DNA from: Oceanisphaera sp. IT1-181
GTDB taxonomy: Bacteria; Pseudomonadota; Gammaproteobacteria; Enterobacterales; Aeromonadaceae
DNA length: 64,000 nt
Direction of reading: 5' to 3'
Assembly (NCBI RefSeq): GCF_033807535.1
Contig: NZ_CP136856.1
Span: 87,001-151,000, forward strand
Below are positions 32,572 through 41,840 of this stretch, one piece after another. The notes below the pieces were generated by a model that worked only from the letters and a program-made list of their open reading frames with translations, had not been told where the DNA came from and searched no databases. Position 1 is the first letter of the stretch. Each line of letters begins with the position of its first letter. The translations under genes were made by a program, and so were the position numbers.

Positions 32572-34104
32572 TTATTTCAGAACCATCAAAGGCTTACCAG
32601 TCATTTGCTCAGGGATCTCCATTCCAAGTAAATTCAGCATAGTGGGCGCTAAATCAGACAAACGACCTTTGGCGACCGGCGTGGCATCGCGGCCCACATA
32701 AATTAGTGGCACCGGTAAATTGGTGTGTGCGGTTTGTACTTGGCCGGTGATGGGGTTCACCATTTGCTCCGCATTGCCGTGATCCGCAGTAATTAAGGCT
32801 TCACCACCCACTTCTTTCAGCGCTGCTACCACGCGGCCCACCGCCACATCTATGGCTTCACAGGCTTTAACTGCCGCTGCAAATACGCCCGTATGACCCA
32901 CCATGTCGCCGTTTGGATAATTACAAATAATCACATCAAACTCTTGGCTTTTAATGGCCTCCACCAGTTTATCGGTGACTAACGCCGAGTTCATTTCTGG
33001 CTGCAAGTCATAGGTGGCCACAGCTGGGCTTGGGATCATCACTCTTTGTTCGCCTTTAAAGCAGGCTTCACGGCCGCCATTAAAGAAGAAAGTCACGTGG
33101 GCATATTTTTCTGTTTCAGAAATGCGCAGTTGAGTTTTTCCGTGATCAGCTAACCATTCGCCTAAGGTGTTCGGTAGCGCTTCTGGCGGATACGCACAAG
33201 CGGTCTTAATGTCAGCCGCATATTCGGTCAGCATCACAAAGTTACTGAGTGCTGGGCGTGCTTGGCGCTGAAAGTGACTAAAGTCATCTTCTACGAAGGC
33301 GCGGGTTAGCTCACGAGCGCGGTCGGCTCGGTAGTTCATAAAGATCAGCGCATCGCCATCGTTAATGGTGACCGGCTTGCCTATGGTCGTGGCGGTAATA
33401 AACTCATCGTTTTCGCCGCGCTCATAAGCGTCCTGCAAGCCATCTAAGCCATTATCGGCATTAAACTGCGCCTTGCCTTGGGTGAGCAAGTCGTAAGCGA
33501 CTTGCACGCGCTCCCAGCGATTATCGCGGTCCATGGCAAAATAGCGGCCAATAATAGTAGCCAAACGACCCTTTCCCAGCTCAGAGAATAAAGTCGTAAA
33601 ACGTTCCAAGGGTGCGTGTGCGGAGCGGGGTGCCACGTCGCGGCCATCAAGAAAGGCATGCAGATAAATCTGTTCAGCACCGCGGTCGGCAGCCATTTTA
33701 ATCATGGTGGCAATTTGATCTTCGTGGCTGTGTACGCCACCGTCAGACAACAAACCCATAATATGCACGGCTTTGCCCTGTGCCACGGCACCGTCTACCG
33801 CATTGGTAAGGGCGGGATTACGAAAGAATTCACCGCTGCTAATGGCATGGCCGATGCGGGTATAGTCTTGATACACAATGCGCCCAGCACCAATATTAAC
33901 GTGGCCAACTTCAGAGTTGCCCATTTGCCCATCAGGCAGGCCTACGTCGTAACCCGAGGTAGAAATCAGCATGGAAGGGTAGTCTTGCAGCAAGCCATCG
34001 AGCACTGGAGTGTGAGCGGCGTGAATAGCATTATTCTCGGTTCTTTCACTATACCCCCAGCCATCCATAATGATGAGTACCAGAGGCTTTTTGGTTGAGT
34101 TCAT
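32572..34104 (-). CDS. gpmM: 2,3-bisphosphoglycerate-independent phosphoglycerate mutase
   Basis: A 510-residue glycolytic enzyme interconverting 3- and 2-phosphoglycerate. The metal-site Asp14 lies in IIMDGWGYSE. The nucleophile Ser64 lies in MGNSEVGHVNIGAGR. GDMVGHTGV and TADHGNAEQM hold the other metal ligands. Length and motifs match E. coli GpmM. Order gpmM-envC is conserved with E. coli. Confidence 0.94.
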   Translation of the reverse strand: MNSTKKPLVLIIMDGWGYSERTENNAIHAAHTPVLDGLLQDYPSMLISTSGYDVGLPDGQMGNSEVGHVNIGAGRIVYQDYTRIGHAISSGEFFRNPALTNAVDGAVAQGKAVHIMGLLSDGGVHSHEDQIATMIKMAADRGAEQIYLHAFLDGRDVAPRSAHAPLERFTTLFSELGKGRLATIIGRYFAMDRDNRWERVQVAYDLLTQGKAQFNADNGLDGLQDAYERGENDEFITATTIGKPVTINDGDALIFMNYRADRARELTRAFVEDDFSHFQRQARPALSNFVMLTEYAADIKTACAYPPEALPNTLGEWLADHGKTQLRISETEKYAHVTFFFNGGREACFKGEQRVMIPSPAVATYDLQPEMNSALVTDKLVEAIKSQEFDVIICNYPNGDMVGHTGVFAAAVKACEAIDVAVGRVVAALKEVGGEALITADHGNAEQMVNPITGQVQTAHTNLPVPLIYVGRDATPVAKGRLSDLAPTMLNLLGMEIPEQMTGKPLMVLK

Positions 34105-34340
34105 AGTGTAAACCCTATGTTGTTTATGTTGTTATTGATTCGAGATGCCGTTACAGAAAGCAGTGGGCGCATGTTACTACAATTGCGGTTTTAGACTCTA
34201 GCCAAATAGCGGCATAGATGGCCAAAGTTTAGCACGAACTCACAAATGACAATAGTTATCATAAGTAGGCTACTGTTATTTGCCGATACCCCATGTATAC
34301 TCGGTTTTTTCCGTATTTTGACTCTACAAGAAGTAATCGT

Positions 34341-34769
34341 ATGCAAGAGTATCTGGATTTTTTAGCAAACAACACCCTACTGGTCGTGGCTTGGTTTGGT
34401 TTAGTGACAGCGATTGTCGTGATGACAGTAATGGCTAAGCTGAGCAAGGTACAAATCATACCGGCCCAACAAGCCGTGCTGCTGATCAATAAGCAAGATG
34501 CTGTGGTCATAGACGTACGCGCCGCCGAAGAGTTTCGCAAAGGCCATATCACGGGCGCCATTAACGTGCCGGCCAGCCAGCTTAAAGCGAATGATTTGAG
34601 CCTAATTCAAAAATATCAGCAAAAGCCGCTTATTTTGGTTTGTGAAACCGGTATGACCACCTCCAGCATTGGCCGTATCTTGACCAAAGCGGAGTTCACG
34701 CAGGTTCACACCTTGCGTGGTGGCATGGCGGACTGGCGCACCCAAAACCTGCCGGTTGCTAAACGCTAA
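34341..34769 (+). CDS. yibN: rhodanese-like domain protein YibN
   Basis: A 142-residue membrane-anchored protein from the ATG at 34341. An N-terminal transmembrane segment (NNTLLVVAWFGLVTAIVVMTVM) precedes a rhodanese domain (about 45-140) with AVVIDVRAAEEFRKGHITGAINVPA and an active-site Cys101 in LVCETGMTTS. E. coli yibN precedes secB in the same way, but there grxC lies between them; here it is absent. Confidence 0.88.
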   Translation: MQEYLDFLANNTLLVVAWFGLVTAIVVMTVMAKLSKVQIIPAQQAVLLINKQDAVVIDVRAAEEFRKGHITGAINVPASQLKANDLSLIQKYQQKPLILVCETGMTTSSIGRILTKAEFTQVHTLRGGMADWRTQNLPVAKR

Positions 34770-34799
34770 TCTTTTCACGTCTTATATAAGGATATCTTC

Positions 34800-35300
34800 A
34801 TGACTGAAGCAGTAAATGGCACCGCGACTGAAGCGCTAACCCAGAATCAAGTTGAGTTTCAAATCCAACGCATTTATTTGAAAGACGTGTCTTTTGAAGC
34901 GCCGGCCACGCCACTGGTATTCCAAAAAGAATGGAAGCCAGAAGTTAAATTGGACTTAGACACCAAAAGCTCGCGTTTAGCCGACAACATCTTCGAAGTC
35001 ATCTTAACCTTAACCGTGACCTGTGAGCTGGGCGAAAACGAAACCGCTTATCTGTGCGAAATCCAGCAGGCCGGTATTTTCACCATTGGCAATATGGAAG
35101 AGCAGCAGTTGGCTCATTGTTTAGGCGCTTTCTGCCCGAATATTCTGTTCCCGTATGCCCGTGAAACTGTGGGTAGCTTAGTGGGCCGTGGTTCTTTCCC
35201 GCAGCTTAACTTGGCACCGGTTAACTTTGATGCTTTGTTTGCCGCTCATGTACAGCGTGCTCAAGAGCAACAGCAGCAACCACAGCAGGCGGATGCCTAA
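34800..35300 (+). CDS. secB: protein-export chaperone SecB
   Basis: A 166-residue cytosolic tetrameric chaperone delivering unfolded preproteins to SecA. Motifs: FQIQRIYLKDVSFEAPATPLVF, the ELGENETAYLCEIQQAGIFTI strand, HCLGAFCPNILFPYARETV and GRGSFPQLNLAPVNFDALFAAHV. It ends in a Gln-rich tail. An AAGG ribosome site sits upstream of the start. Stop and gpsA start overlap (TAATG). Confidence 0.95.
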   Translation: MTEAVNGTATEALTQNQVEFQIQRIYLKDVSFEAPATPLVFQKEWKPEVKLDLDTKSSRLADNIFEVILTLTVTCELGENETAYLCEIQQAGIFTIGNMEEQQLAHCLGAFCPNILFPYARETVGSLVGRGSFPQLNLAPVNFDALFAAHVQRAQEQQQQPQQADA

Positions 35301-36304
35301 TGCATAAAGATGCCGCCATCTCAGTATTGGGTGCCGGCTCTTACGGTACCGCTTTGGCCATTGCCCTTGCGCGCAATGGCCATAAAACCTTGTTGTGGAG
35401 CCACAGAGCTGAGCAGGTAGCGACTCTTGCCGCCGATCGTTGTAACAAGGTGTTTCTGCCGGACGCTATTTTCCCCGACAGCTTAATACCCACCGCCGAT
35501 TTACAGCAGGCGGTGCAGGCCAGTCGTGACTTGCTGATAGTGGTGCCCAGCCATGTGTTTGCCGATGTATTAAAGCAAGTACAGCCATATTTACGCCCCG
35601 ACAGCCGAGTGGCATGGGCCACCAAAGGCTTAGATCCCAATACCGGTGATCTACTGCAAGTGGTCGCCCGAGACATTCTCGGCGAGCAGGTGCCGTTGGC
35701 GGTGTTATCTGGGCCCACCTTTGCCAAAGAGCTGGCCATGGGTTTGCCCACGGCTATTTCATTGGCCGCCACCGACGACGACTTTGCTAAAGAGCTCGGC
35801 GATTTATTGCACTGTGGCCGCTCGTTTCGTGTTTATTTAAACGATGACATGATAGGGCTGCAGCTCGGTGGCGCGGTGAAAAACGTGATTGCCATTGGCG
35901 CAGGCTTGGCCGACGGCTTAGGCTTTGGTGCCAATGCGCGCACGGCATTAATCACCCGTGGCTTAGCTGAATTGCAGCGCTTAGGTGTGGCTTTGGGTGC
36001 TGAGCAAGACACCTTTATGGGCATGGCCGGTTTGGGTGACTTGGTACTGACCTGTACCGATAATCAGTCGCGCAATCGCCGTTTTGGTTTGGCATTAGGC
36101 CAAGGCAAAGACGTACAAACCGCCATGGCCGACATCGGCCAAGTGGTGGAAGGTTATCGCAATGCGGCGGAAGTACAGCAGTTAGCCCAGCGCCACGGCA
36201 TTGAAATGCCCATTTGCGAGCAGGTATATGCCGTGCTGTATCAAGGTAAAGATGCCAAAGAAGCGGCCATCTCCTTGCTCAGCCGGGATAGAAAAGCGGA
36301 ATAG
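35300..36304 (+). CDS. gpsA: glycerol-3-phosphate dehydrogenase [NAD(P)+]
   Basis: A 334-residue enzyme making sn-glycerol-3-phosphate for phospholipid synthesis. NAD-binding GAGSYGTALAIALARNGH is near residues 11-28. WATKGLDP, LSGPTFAKELAMGLPTAISLA, the LQLGGAVKNVIAIGAGLADGLGFG segment and MAGLGDLVLTCTDNQSRNRRFG follow. It is coupled to secB by TAATG, as in E. coli; cysE, its usual E. coli follower, is not here. Confidence 0.95.
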   Translation: MHKDAAISVLGAGSYGTALAIALARNGHKTLLWSHRAEQVATLAADRCNKVFLPDAIFPDSLIPTADLQQAVQASRDLLIVVPSHVFADVLKQVQPYLRPDSRVAWATKGLDPNTGDLLQVVARDILGEQVPLAVLSGPTFAKELAMGLPTAISLAATDDDFAKELGDLLHCGRSFRVYLNDDMIGLQLGGAVKNVIAIGAGLADGLGFGANARTALITRGLAELQRLGVALGAEQDTFMGMAGLGDLVLTCTDNQSRNRRFGLALGQGKDVQTAMADIGQVVEGYRNAAEVQQLAQRHGIEMPICEQVYAVLYQGKDAKEAAISLLSRDRKAE

Positions 36305-36417
36305 CTGGTGAAGTGACGGTGAATAGTGAGGGGTGAAGTGTGAGGAGTAAAAACCGCATCTGCAGGTTTGGCGCTTTCGCCTTACACCTCTCACCTCACG
36401 AGCCATTATTCAGCCAT

Positions 36418-36447
36418 AAAAAAGGGAACCGCTTAGGTTCCCTTTTT
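36418..36447. terminator. bidirectional terminator between gpsA and nfuA
   Basis: AAAAAGGGAACC/GGTTCCCTTTTT with a 5-nt loop between two convergent genes. Confidence 0.9.
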
Positions 36448-36489
36448 GCTTTCTAGCTTAGTGCTAGCGCAGCTCTTGTTCACTATTGG

Positions 36490-37068
36490 TTAATAGTAAG
36501 AGTGCTCGCCACGTTCGTGGTCGGTGGCATCGCGCACGCCGGTAATTTCGCCGGCAAACTGCTCAAGCAGTTGCTTTTCGATACCGTCTTTCAGCGTCAC
36601 ATCAATCATAGAACAACCGTTACAACCGCCGCCAAACTGCAAAATTGCTAAGCCTTCGGGGGTGATTTCGGTTAATACTACTTGGCCGCCATGGCTGGCT
36701 AAACCGGGGTTGATTTGCGACTGCAACAGGTACTCAACACGGTCCGCTAACGGCGCGTCATTTGGCACTTGCGCCATTTTAGCGTTCGGCGCTTTTAGCG
36801 TTAGTTGCGAACCCATTTGATCGCTAACGAAGTCAATTTCGGCGTCTTGTAAGAAAGATACGCTTTGTTTATCGACCACTGCCTCAAAACCGGTATAAGG
36901 CAGATGCAAATCATCGTGCTCAACCGCGTCCGGTGGGCAATAAGAAACGCCACATTCGGCGTTAGGGGTGCCCGGATTAACCACAAACACTCGAATGTTG
37001 GTGCCTTCTGGCTGCTGAGATAGCAACTTGCAGAAATGTTCCTGGGCGGTTTCGGAAATCGTAATCAT
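36490..37068 (-). CDS. nfuA: Fe-S biogenesis protein NfuA
   Basis: A 192-residue Fe-S carrier. It starts at the ATG at 37068 (MITISETAQEHFCKLL), which aligns with E. coli MIRISDAAQAHFAKLL; the frame's longer upstream part is not used. The N-terminal degenerate A-type domain (NPGTPNAECGVSYCPPDAV) is followed by a C-terminal Nfu domain with GGGCNGCSM (Cys149, Cys152). It ends in RGEHSYY, as in E. coli. Confidence 0.95.
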   Translation of the reverse strand: MITISETAQEHFCKLLSQQPEGTNIRVFVVNPGTPNAECGVSYCPPDAVEHDDLHLPYTGFEAVVDKQSVSFLQDAEIDFVSDQMGSQLTLKAPNAKMAQVPNDAPLADRVEYLLQSQINPGLASHGGQVVLTEITPEGLAILQFGGGCNGCSMIDVTLKDGIEKQLLEQFAGEITGVRDATDHERGEHSYY

Positions 37069-37194
37069 CGCTAACCTCGTAAACCTGACTAAATGACTCA
37101 AGTTTTATCATACTCTTGTTGCGCGCGCTTGAATAGTGACAGCAGGCTGACAGTTAAGCGCCCCTCATCGCCGTTAATGCGCCCTGCGTCACAG

Positions 37195-37938
37195 CTAATG
37201 GTCCAGCGTGCGGCAAAGTGCCCACACTTCTACCACTTCTACGCCTTGCTGATGTAACAGCTGGGTGAGCTCTTTCATGGTGCTGCCGGTGGTGATCACA
37301 TCATCCAGCAGTGCTACATGCCGATAAGGCAATGAGCGAGCCGTAAAAGCCTGATGCAGATTTTTCTGTCGCTGAATACGGGTGAGCTGAGTTTGGGTGG
37401 CGGTGTGCCGCCGTCGTTTTAGGCTGTGATTATCAATCTGAATGGGCAATACATTCTGCATGCCTAGGGCAATCTCAAAGGCCTGATTATAGCCGCGGCG
37501 CAGTTGTCGCCACCAATGCAAAGGCACCGGTAATATCGCCTCGGGGTAGGGCGGGCTTACCTGCTGCGCTAATAGTTGGCCCAGCAAGCGGCCGTTTAGC
37601 GTTTGATGATGATATTTTAAACCGTGGATCAAGCCACTAAAAGGCGGCTCAAAATCCGCTAGTACTTGCATGCGCTGCCAGGGCTGAGGATAGCGCTGAC
37701 AGCGGCCGCAGTGGGCATCGTCCAGTGTGAGCGGAAAGGCACATTGGCTACAAGGATGACTAAGCTGTGGTAGTTCATTGCGGCACTGCTGACAAATCAA
37801 TGCTTGCTGCTGGCAATCGTGGCGGCACAGCAAACATTGACCCCACCACAGTGCACCCAGTTGTAGTTGAGAGTGTGAATAAGAGCGTAGGCGAGCGGGT
37901 AAGTAAGAGTGTAAGCGCGCGACCTGCCGTTTTATCAT
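37195..37938 (-). CDS. gntX: ComF/GntX family phosphoribosyltransferase-like protein
   Basis: A 247-residue protein with N-terminal zinc-finger-like cysteines (CLLCRHDC, CQQCRNELP, CSQCAFPL, CGRCQRYP) and a C-terminal phosphoribosyltransferase fold whose PRPP loop is VALLDDVITTGSTMKEL. ComF proteins help natural DNA uptake in competent bacteria, and E. coli GntX (YhgH) is needed for DNA use as a nutrient. It lies next to nfuA and divergent to bioH, the same arrangement as E. coli. Confidence 0.88.
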   Translation of the reverse strand: MIKRQVARLHSYLPARLRSYSHSQLQLGALWWGQCLLCRHDCQQQALICQQCRNELPQLSHPCSQCAFPLTLDDAHCGRCQRYPQPWQRMQVLADFEPPFSGLIHGLKYHHQTLNGRLLGQLLAQQVSPPYPEAILPVPLHWWRQLRRGYNQAFEIALGMQNVLPIQIDNHSLKRRRHTATQTQLTRIQRQKNLHQAFTARSLPYRHVALLDDVITTGSTMKELTQLLHQQGVEVVEVWALCRTLDH

Positions 37939-37977
37939 AAGCCCTCACAACTTATCGTCAGCCATAGGAGTGGTGTA

Positions 37978-38763
37978 ATGAGTGTATACCTAGAAAGTCG
38001 CGGCCAAGGGCCGGATCTGGTGCTGCTGCATGGTTGGGGTATGAATGGCGCCGTGTGGCAGCCGTTAGTGGAGCGGTTGGAAGCGGATTTTTGTCTGCAT
38101 CTGGTCGACTTACCCGGCTTTGGCCACAGTCAGCCCTTGCCTAATGGTGCTTCCCTTAACGATTGGTCACAGGCGGTATTGAATGTAGTGCCGCAACAGG
38201 CCGCTTGGCTAGGCTGGTCATTGGGTGGCTTAATTGCCACTCAAGCGGCGTTGCAAGCGCCGAGCAGAGTCACAAAGTTACTGACCTTGGCCAGCTCGCC
38301 CTGTTTTGTGGCCAAAGATAATTGGCCGGGCATTAAGCCCGAGGTGTTAACCACCTTTGCAGAACAGTTAAGTGCAGATCATGAAATGGTGATAAAGCGC
38401 TTTTTAGCACTGCAAGCCATGGGCAGCGAGCACGCTAAAACCGATGTGCGCCAATTACGTGACAGTCTTAATACTAAACCCAGCCCAGATCCTATCGCCT
38501 TAGCGGCGGGCTTGAGTTTATTGGCCGAGGTAGATTTGCGCGCACAACTTGCCGAGCTCAGTGTGCCCTATTTGCGTTTATACGGGCGGCTTGATGGTCT
38601 GGTGCCTCACAAAGCCATTCCGTTAGTGGAAGCGCTATTAGCGGCGACGAATCGCCAGCAATATATAGAGCCTAAAGCATCGCACGCGGCCTTTATCTCG
38701 CACCCTGAGCATACCGCCGCACAAATCTCTGCCTTTTTAGCCGCCACTTTTGCTCCCTTGTAG
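37978..38763 (+). CDS. bioH: pimeloyl-[acyl-carrier protein] methyl ester esterase BioH
   Basis: A 261-residue alpha/beta hydrolase that frees the pimeloyl moiety in biotin synthesis. Oxyanion HGWGMN is near residue 18. The nucleophile is in GWSLGG (Ser81). Asp206 (GRLDGLVP) and His236 (SHAAF) complete the triad. It starts 39 bp after the divergent gntX start and is expressed as a single gene. Confidence 0.92.
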   Translation: MSVYLESRGQGPDLVLLHGWGMNGAVWQPLVERLEADFCLHLVDLPGFGHSQPLPNGASLNDWSQAVLNVVPQQAAWLGWSLGGLIATQAALQAPSRVTKLLTLASSPCFVAKDNWPGIKPEVLTTFAEQLSADHEMVIKRFLALQAMGSEHAKTDVRQLRDSLNTKPSPDPIALAAGLSLLAEVDLRAQLAELSVPYLRLYGRLDGLVPHKAIPLVEALLAATNRQQYIEPKASHAAFISHPEHTAAQISAFLAATFAPL

Positions 38764-39079
38764 CCGCCCGTCTCTTTAATAAAGAGGACTTCGCCGAGCC
38801 TGCGAAGCTGGATAGGTTTGAAATAATCCAGCTAAGGAGAACTAACAGCGGTCGCACTGGACTACAAAGGCCTTACCTTGTAGCCGGCAATTTATTCGCC
38901 GGTTCTGCGAAGCAGAATGCTTCGGCGGGTCAGCGTAGCTGGATAGATTTTAAACAATCCTGCGCCCTAGAATCAACAACAATCACGCAGAGCTATAAAG
39001 GCTAAGCTAATACTTAGCTCAGCAAGTTATGTAAATAAACTAGGTACACAAACTACATACAACAAAGAGAGGGCAGGCC
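38764..39079. other. 316-bp intergenic stretch with repeat fragments
   Basis: No gene seen. It contains a CCGGCAATTTATTCGCCGG palindrome (a short form of the inner module of the MITE-like elements) and a duplicated AGCTGGATAG...AATCC piece. Confidence 0.6.
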
Positions 39080-39400
39080 ATGGCAATACCGATTATTTTA
39101 CCTACGCTAGCCCCCAATGCCGCCGCGCCCAGCACAGAAGCGGCCGCCGCCGATAAGGCACGCCGGCCTATTATTCCGGTGATTACCGCAGTGCAACCTT
39201 ATGTGGCCATTCGGCCACGCCACCAAGACCGAGAGCGGGCGCGTCGCCAAGCCGCCTTTGAGGCGTGGCTGAGTATGCGTGAGGGGGGCGTATGCTGGGT
39301 AGGTGCTAACTCAGGTATGAGTCGGCGTATCAATGTGATCCGCCAGCGTTATCAGAGTGACGACGATGAGGCCACGTTGGCGCTGAATGTGGAAGTATAA
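39080..39400 (+). CDS. hypothetical protein
   Basis: A 106-residue protein with an upstream GAGGGCAGG ribosome site. It has an Ala/Pro-rich N-terminus (PIILPTLAPNAAAPSTEAAAA) and a basic, Arg-rich middle (RPRHQDRERARRQAAFEAWL). The C-terminal part, GMSRRINVIRQRYQSDDDEATLALNVEV, ends in an acidic tail. I do not recognise a family. No signal peptide and no transmembrane segment. Separated by repeat-laden intergenic DNA on both sides. Confidence 0.6.
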   Translation: MAIPIILPTLAPNAAAPSTEAAAADKARRPIIPVITAVQPYVAIRPRHQDRERARRQAAFEAWLSMREGGVCWVGANSGMSRRINVIRQRYQSDDDEATLALNVEV

Positions 39401-39522
39401 GGGGTCTGCTTAGGCCTAAACTAAGAGTTAAGGCGAAGCGCTAAGCACTCAGTTAGGAGCGCGAGGCAGAGGCTGAAATAGAAAGCGAAGCAGAGAGTGA
39501 GTTGATAACGGAGGCAAACATC

Positions 39523-40245
39523 ATGGCTAAGTATCAATTACAGCTAGTGCGCAAACAAACCGTGGCCGAGGGCACCTTGGCCTTTTATTTTAAAAAGCCC
39601 GACGACTTTAGCTTTAAAGCCGGCCAGTGCGCGCAATTTACCTTAATTGACCCGCCGCAAACCGATGACGAAGGCAACAGCCGTTATTTCTCTTATGCCT
39701 CCACGCCCGATGAACCCGAGCTGATGATCGCCACTCGCATTAGAAATAGCGCGTTTAAACAAGTATTGAGTCAGCTTGAACCGGGTAGCGAGCTAGTAAT
39801 GAAAGGCCCCTACGGGGATTTCGTGCTGCCCGAACAACTTAAACGGCCGGTGGTATTTATTACCGGTGGCATTGGCGTAACGCCAGTGCGTAGCATGTTG
39901 TTGCAGGCCATCAAGCATCAGCAATCTTCAAACCAGCAGCCAATCACGGTGTTTTATGCCAACCGTCGGCCTCAAGACGCCGCCTTTTTGGATGAATTGA
40001 CGCAAGCCTGCGCCCGCTGCGCACACAGCACTTTGGTGGCAACCATGAGTCAGCCAGACTCTGCTTGGTCTGGCGAGCAAGGCTATGTAGATCAAGCCAT
40101 GCTGGCCCGTCATCTCCCAGACCTTAACGCGCCTGTGTATTATCTGGACGGCCCACCAGAGTTAGTGGCCGCCATGAAAGCCATGCTAAGCAAAGCCGGC
40201 GTAGACGAAGAGCAAGTACGCAGCGAAGAGTTTGCGGGTTACTAG
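39523..40245 (+). CDS. FAD-dependent ferredoxin/flavodoxin-NADP reductase-like oxidoreductase
   Basis: A 240-residue flavoprotein from the ATG at 39523, which has GGAGG upstream. The FAD-binding RYFSYAST motif (about residues 61-68) and PYGDF are followed by the NAD(P)-binding GGIGVTPVRSMLLQA and YYLDGPPELVAAMKAML. It ends SEEFAGY. No ferredoxin or haem domain is fused. The partner is unknown; a role in reducing a small redox protein or flavohaem enzyme is inferred. Confidence 0.85.
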   Translation: MAKYQLQLVRKQTVAEGTLAFYFKKPDDFSFKAGQCAQFTLIDPPQTDDEGNSRYFSYASTPDEPELMIATRIRNSAFKQVLSQLEPGSELVMKGPYGDFVLPEQLKRPVVFITGGIGVTPVRSMLLQAIKHQQSSNQQPITVFYANRRPQDAAFLDELTQACARCAHSTLVATMSQPDSAWSGEQGYVDQAMLARHLPDLNAPVYYLDGPPELVAAMKAMLSKAGVDEEQVRSEEFAGY

Positions 40246-40296
40246 GAACAGCGCTGAGCACCAAGCGCCAAGCACCCAGCGCCAAGCTAGCCCTTG

Positions 40297-40327
40297 GCCG
40301 TCATCCTGACGTAAGTCAGGATCTCGT
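40297..40327. repeat. REP-like palindrome
   Basis: GGCCGTCATCCTGACGTAAG... palindrome, TCCTGAC/GTCAGGA core. Same family as 31110-31139. Confidence 0.75.
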
Positions 40328-40351
40328 TTTAATTTTTAAGGCATAAGGGTG

Positions 40352-40632
40352 CCTGATTACCCATAATGATCAGCCATATCTCGATAGTTATTAATGAACA
40401 AATTCAATAACTTACATAGTGGATCACGCCTATTCTCTTGTAGGAGCCAATTTATTCGGCTCGGTTTTATGTTTTGGTTTAAATCTAAACCTCAGTAACA
40501 GCCAGCAAAGCTGGCCAGCCGAATGAATTGGCTGCTACAAAGCCAGACCATTTGGCCTCGAAGCCTAGCGAACTGCTACAAAGAACAAACCGAAACAGGG
40601 TGCATTATGGCTGAGGTTCATACGTAATCAGG
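40352..40632 (+). mobile_element. MITE-like element, copy B (281 bp)
   Basis: Same ends (CCTGATTACCCATAATGATC at left, ATGGCTGAGG...CGTAATCAGG at right) and same inner module as copy A, with a divergent left half. Flanks TAAGGGTG (40344-40351) and TACGGGTG (40633-40640) match at 7 of 8 bases. Non-coding. Confidence 0.8.
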
Positions 40633-40779
40633 TACGGGTGAGATACTGGATCAAGTCCAGTATGACGGCAAAAGAGCACAGAACTTAGCTGTGCGCTTGA
40701 GCTTTACGATAGATTTGGTGCCACGCTGGGTGTAAAATTCGCCCACTTTTGACGAACAGACCACTAACGAGAGCACCTC

Positions 40780-41496
40780 ATGGGCAGAGCCTACGAAAAC
40801 CGCAAAGATTCCATCTCCAAAACCGCGAATGCTAAGAGCAAAATCTACAGCAAATACGGCCGTGAAATATACGTGGTCGCTAAATCTGGCGGTGCCGATC
40901 CTGATGGTAACCTCAGCTTACGTGGTTTGATTGAGCGCGCTAAAAAAGATCAAGTACCGGCTCATGTCATTGAAAAAGCCCTGCAAAAAGCCACCAGCGG
41001 CGCCGGCGAAGACTTTTCACCTGCCCGCTACGAAGGCTTTGGCCCCGGCAACTGCCTAGTGATAGTGGACTGCTTAACCGATAACCCTAACCGTACTATC
41101 GGTGACGTACGGGTATGTTTTAACAAGGTGAAAGCCAAAATCGGCACCTCGGGCACCGTAGGCCACATGTTCGACCATTGCGCTATTTTGGCCTTTGCCG
41201 GTGACGATGAAGACGCCATTCTTGAAGTGTTAATGACCGCCGATGTGGACGTAACCGATGTGGAGTCAGAAGACGGCATGATCACCGTATTCGCCCCGCA
41301 AACCGAATACTTCAAAACCAAACAAGCGCTGCTTGAAGCCTTTCCAGCACTCGACTTTGAAGTAGACAGCATTCAGTATCTTGCACAAAACACCATTGAG
41401 CTGGCTGGTGAAGACGTAGCTCTCATGGAGCGTTTCCTCGATATGCTGAACGACGTAGACGACGTACAAAACGTCTATCACAACGCCGAATTCTAA
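40780..41496 (+). CDS. YebC/PmpR-family (YeeN-like) regulator
   Basis: A 238-residue member of the YebC family. The opening MGRAYENRKDSISKTANAKSKIYSKYGREIYVVAK and RAKKDQVPAHVIEKALQKA, then ARYEGFGPGNCLVIVDCLTDN, follow the family. Members act as transcription regulators and, recently, as factors that help translating ribosomes with proline-rich stretches. It resembles E. coli YeeN more than YebC. Ends at a terminator at 41547-41569. Confidence 0.9.
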   Translation: MGRAYENRKDSISKTANAKSKIYSKYGREIYVVAKSGGADPDGNLSLRGLIERAKKDQVPAHVIEKALQKATSGAGEDFSPARYEGFGPGNCLVIVDCLTDNPNRTIGDVRVCFNKVKAKIGTSGTVGHMFDHCAILAFAGDDEDAILEVLMTADVDVTDVESEDGMITVFAPQTEYFKTKQALLEAFPALDFEVDSIQYLAQNTIELAGEDVALMERFLDMLNDVDDVQNVYHNAEF

Positions 41497-41546
41497 CGTT
41501 ATAGGCGAAACGCCGCCGACTTAGGCGTTGCCAACGCTCTCACAAG

Positions 41547-41569
41547 ACCCTCCGCTCGGAGGGTTTTTT
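41547..41569 (+). terminator. terminator after the YebC-family gene
   Basis: ACCCTCCG/CGGAGGGT with a T-run, about 50 bp past the stop. Confidence 0.88.
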
Positions 41570-41768
41570 ATGACTTTCGTCACATTTTCGTTAACAAAAT
41601 AAAACGATTGGTTCATGATTGACCTGTGCTAGTCAACTATAAATCACTGCTATTATTTATATTTTACTAATAATATCAAAGATTTATGAGCTATTTTTTA
41701 ATTTAACTTTTCCTGTTTACCAAAAAAAATCTCTCAGTGCAGCATCGTCATGGTAACTTTCTGGTTGT

Positions 41769-41810
41769 TTATTGTTAACGATTTAGCTACATTTAAATCG
41801 TTAACAATAA
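41769..41810. promoter_or_regulatory. perfect 17-bp inverted repeat, likely operator
   Basis: TTATTGTTAACGATTTA (41769-41785) and its exact complement (41794-41810) around 8 nt, in the AT-rich leader 31 bp before the racemase ATG. The location suits a repressor site. A related TATTGTT-AC core occurs upstream of the GntR gene (45796-45814), so that regulator is a candidate. Confidence 0.7.
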
Positions 41811-41840
41811 ATGTATTCTTTCGTAAACAAGGATAGCGCA

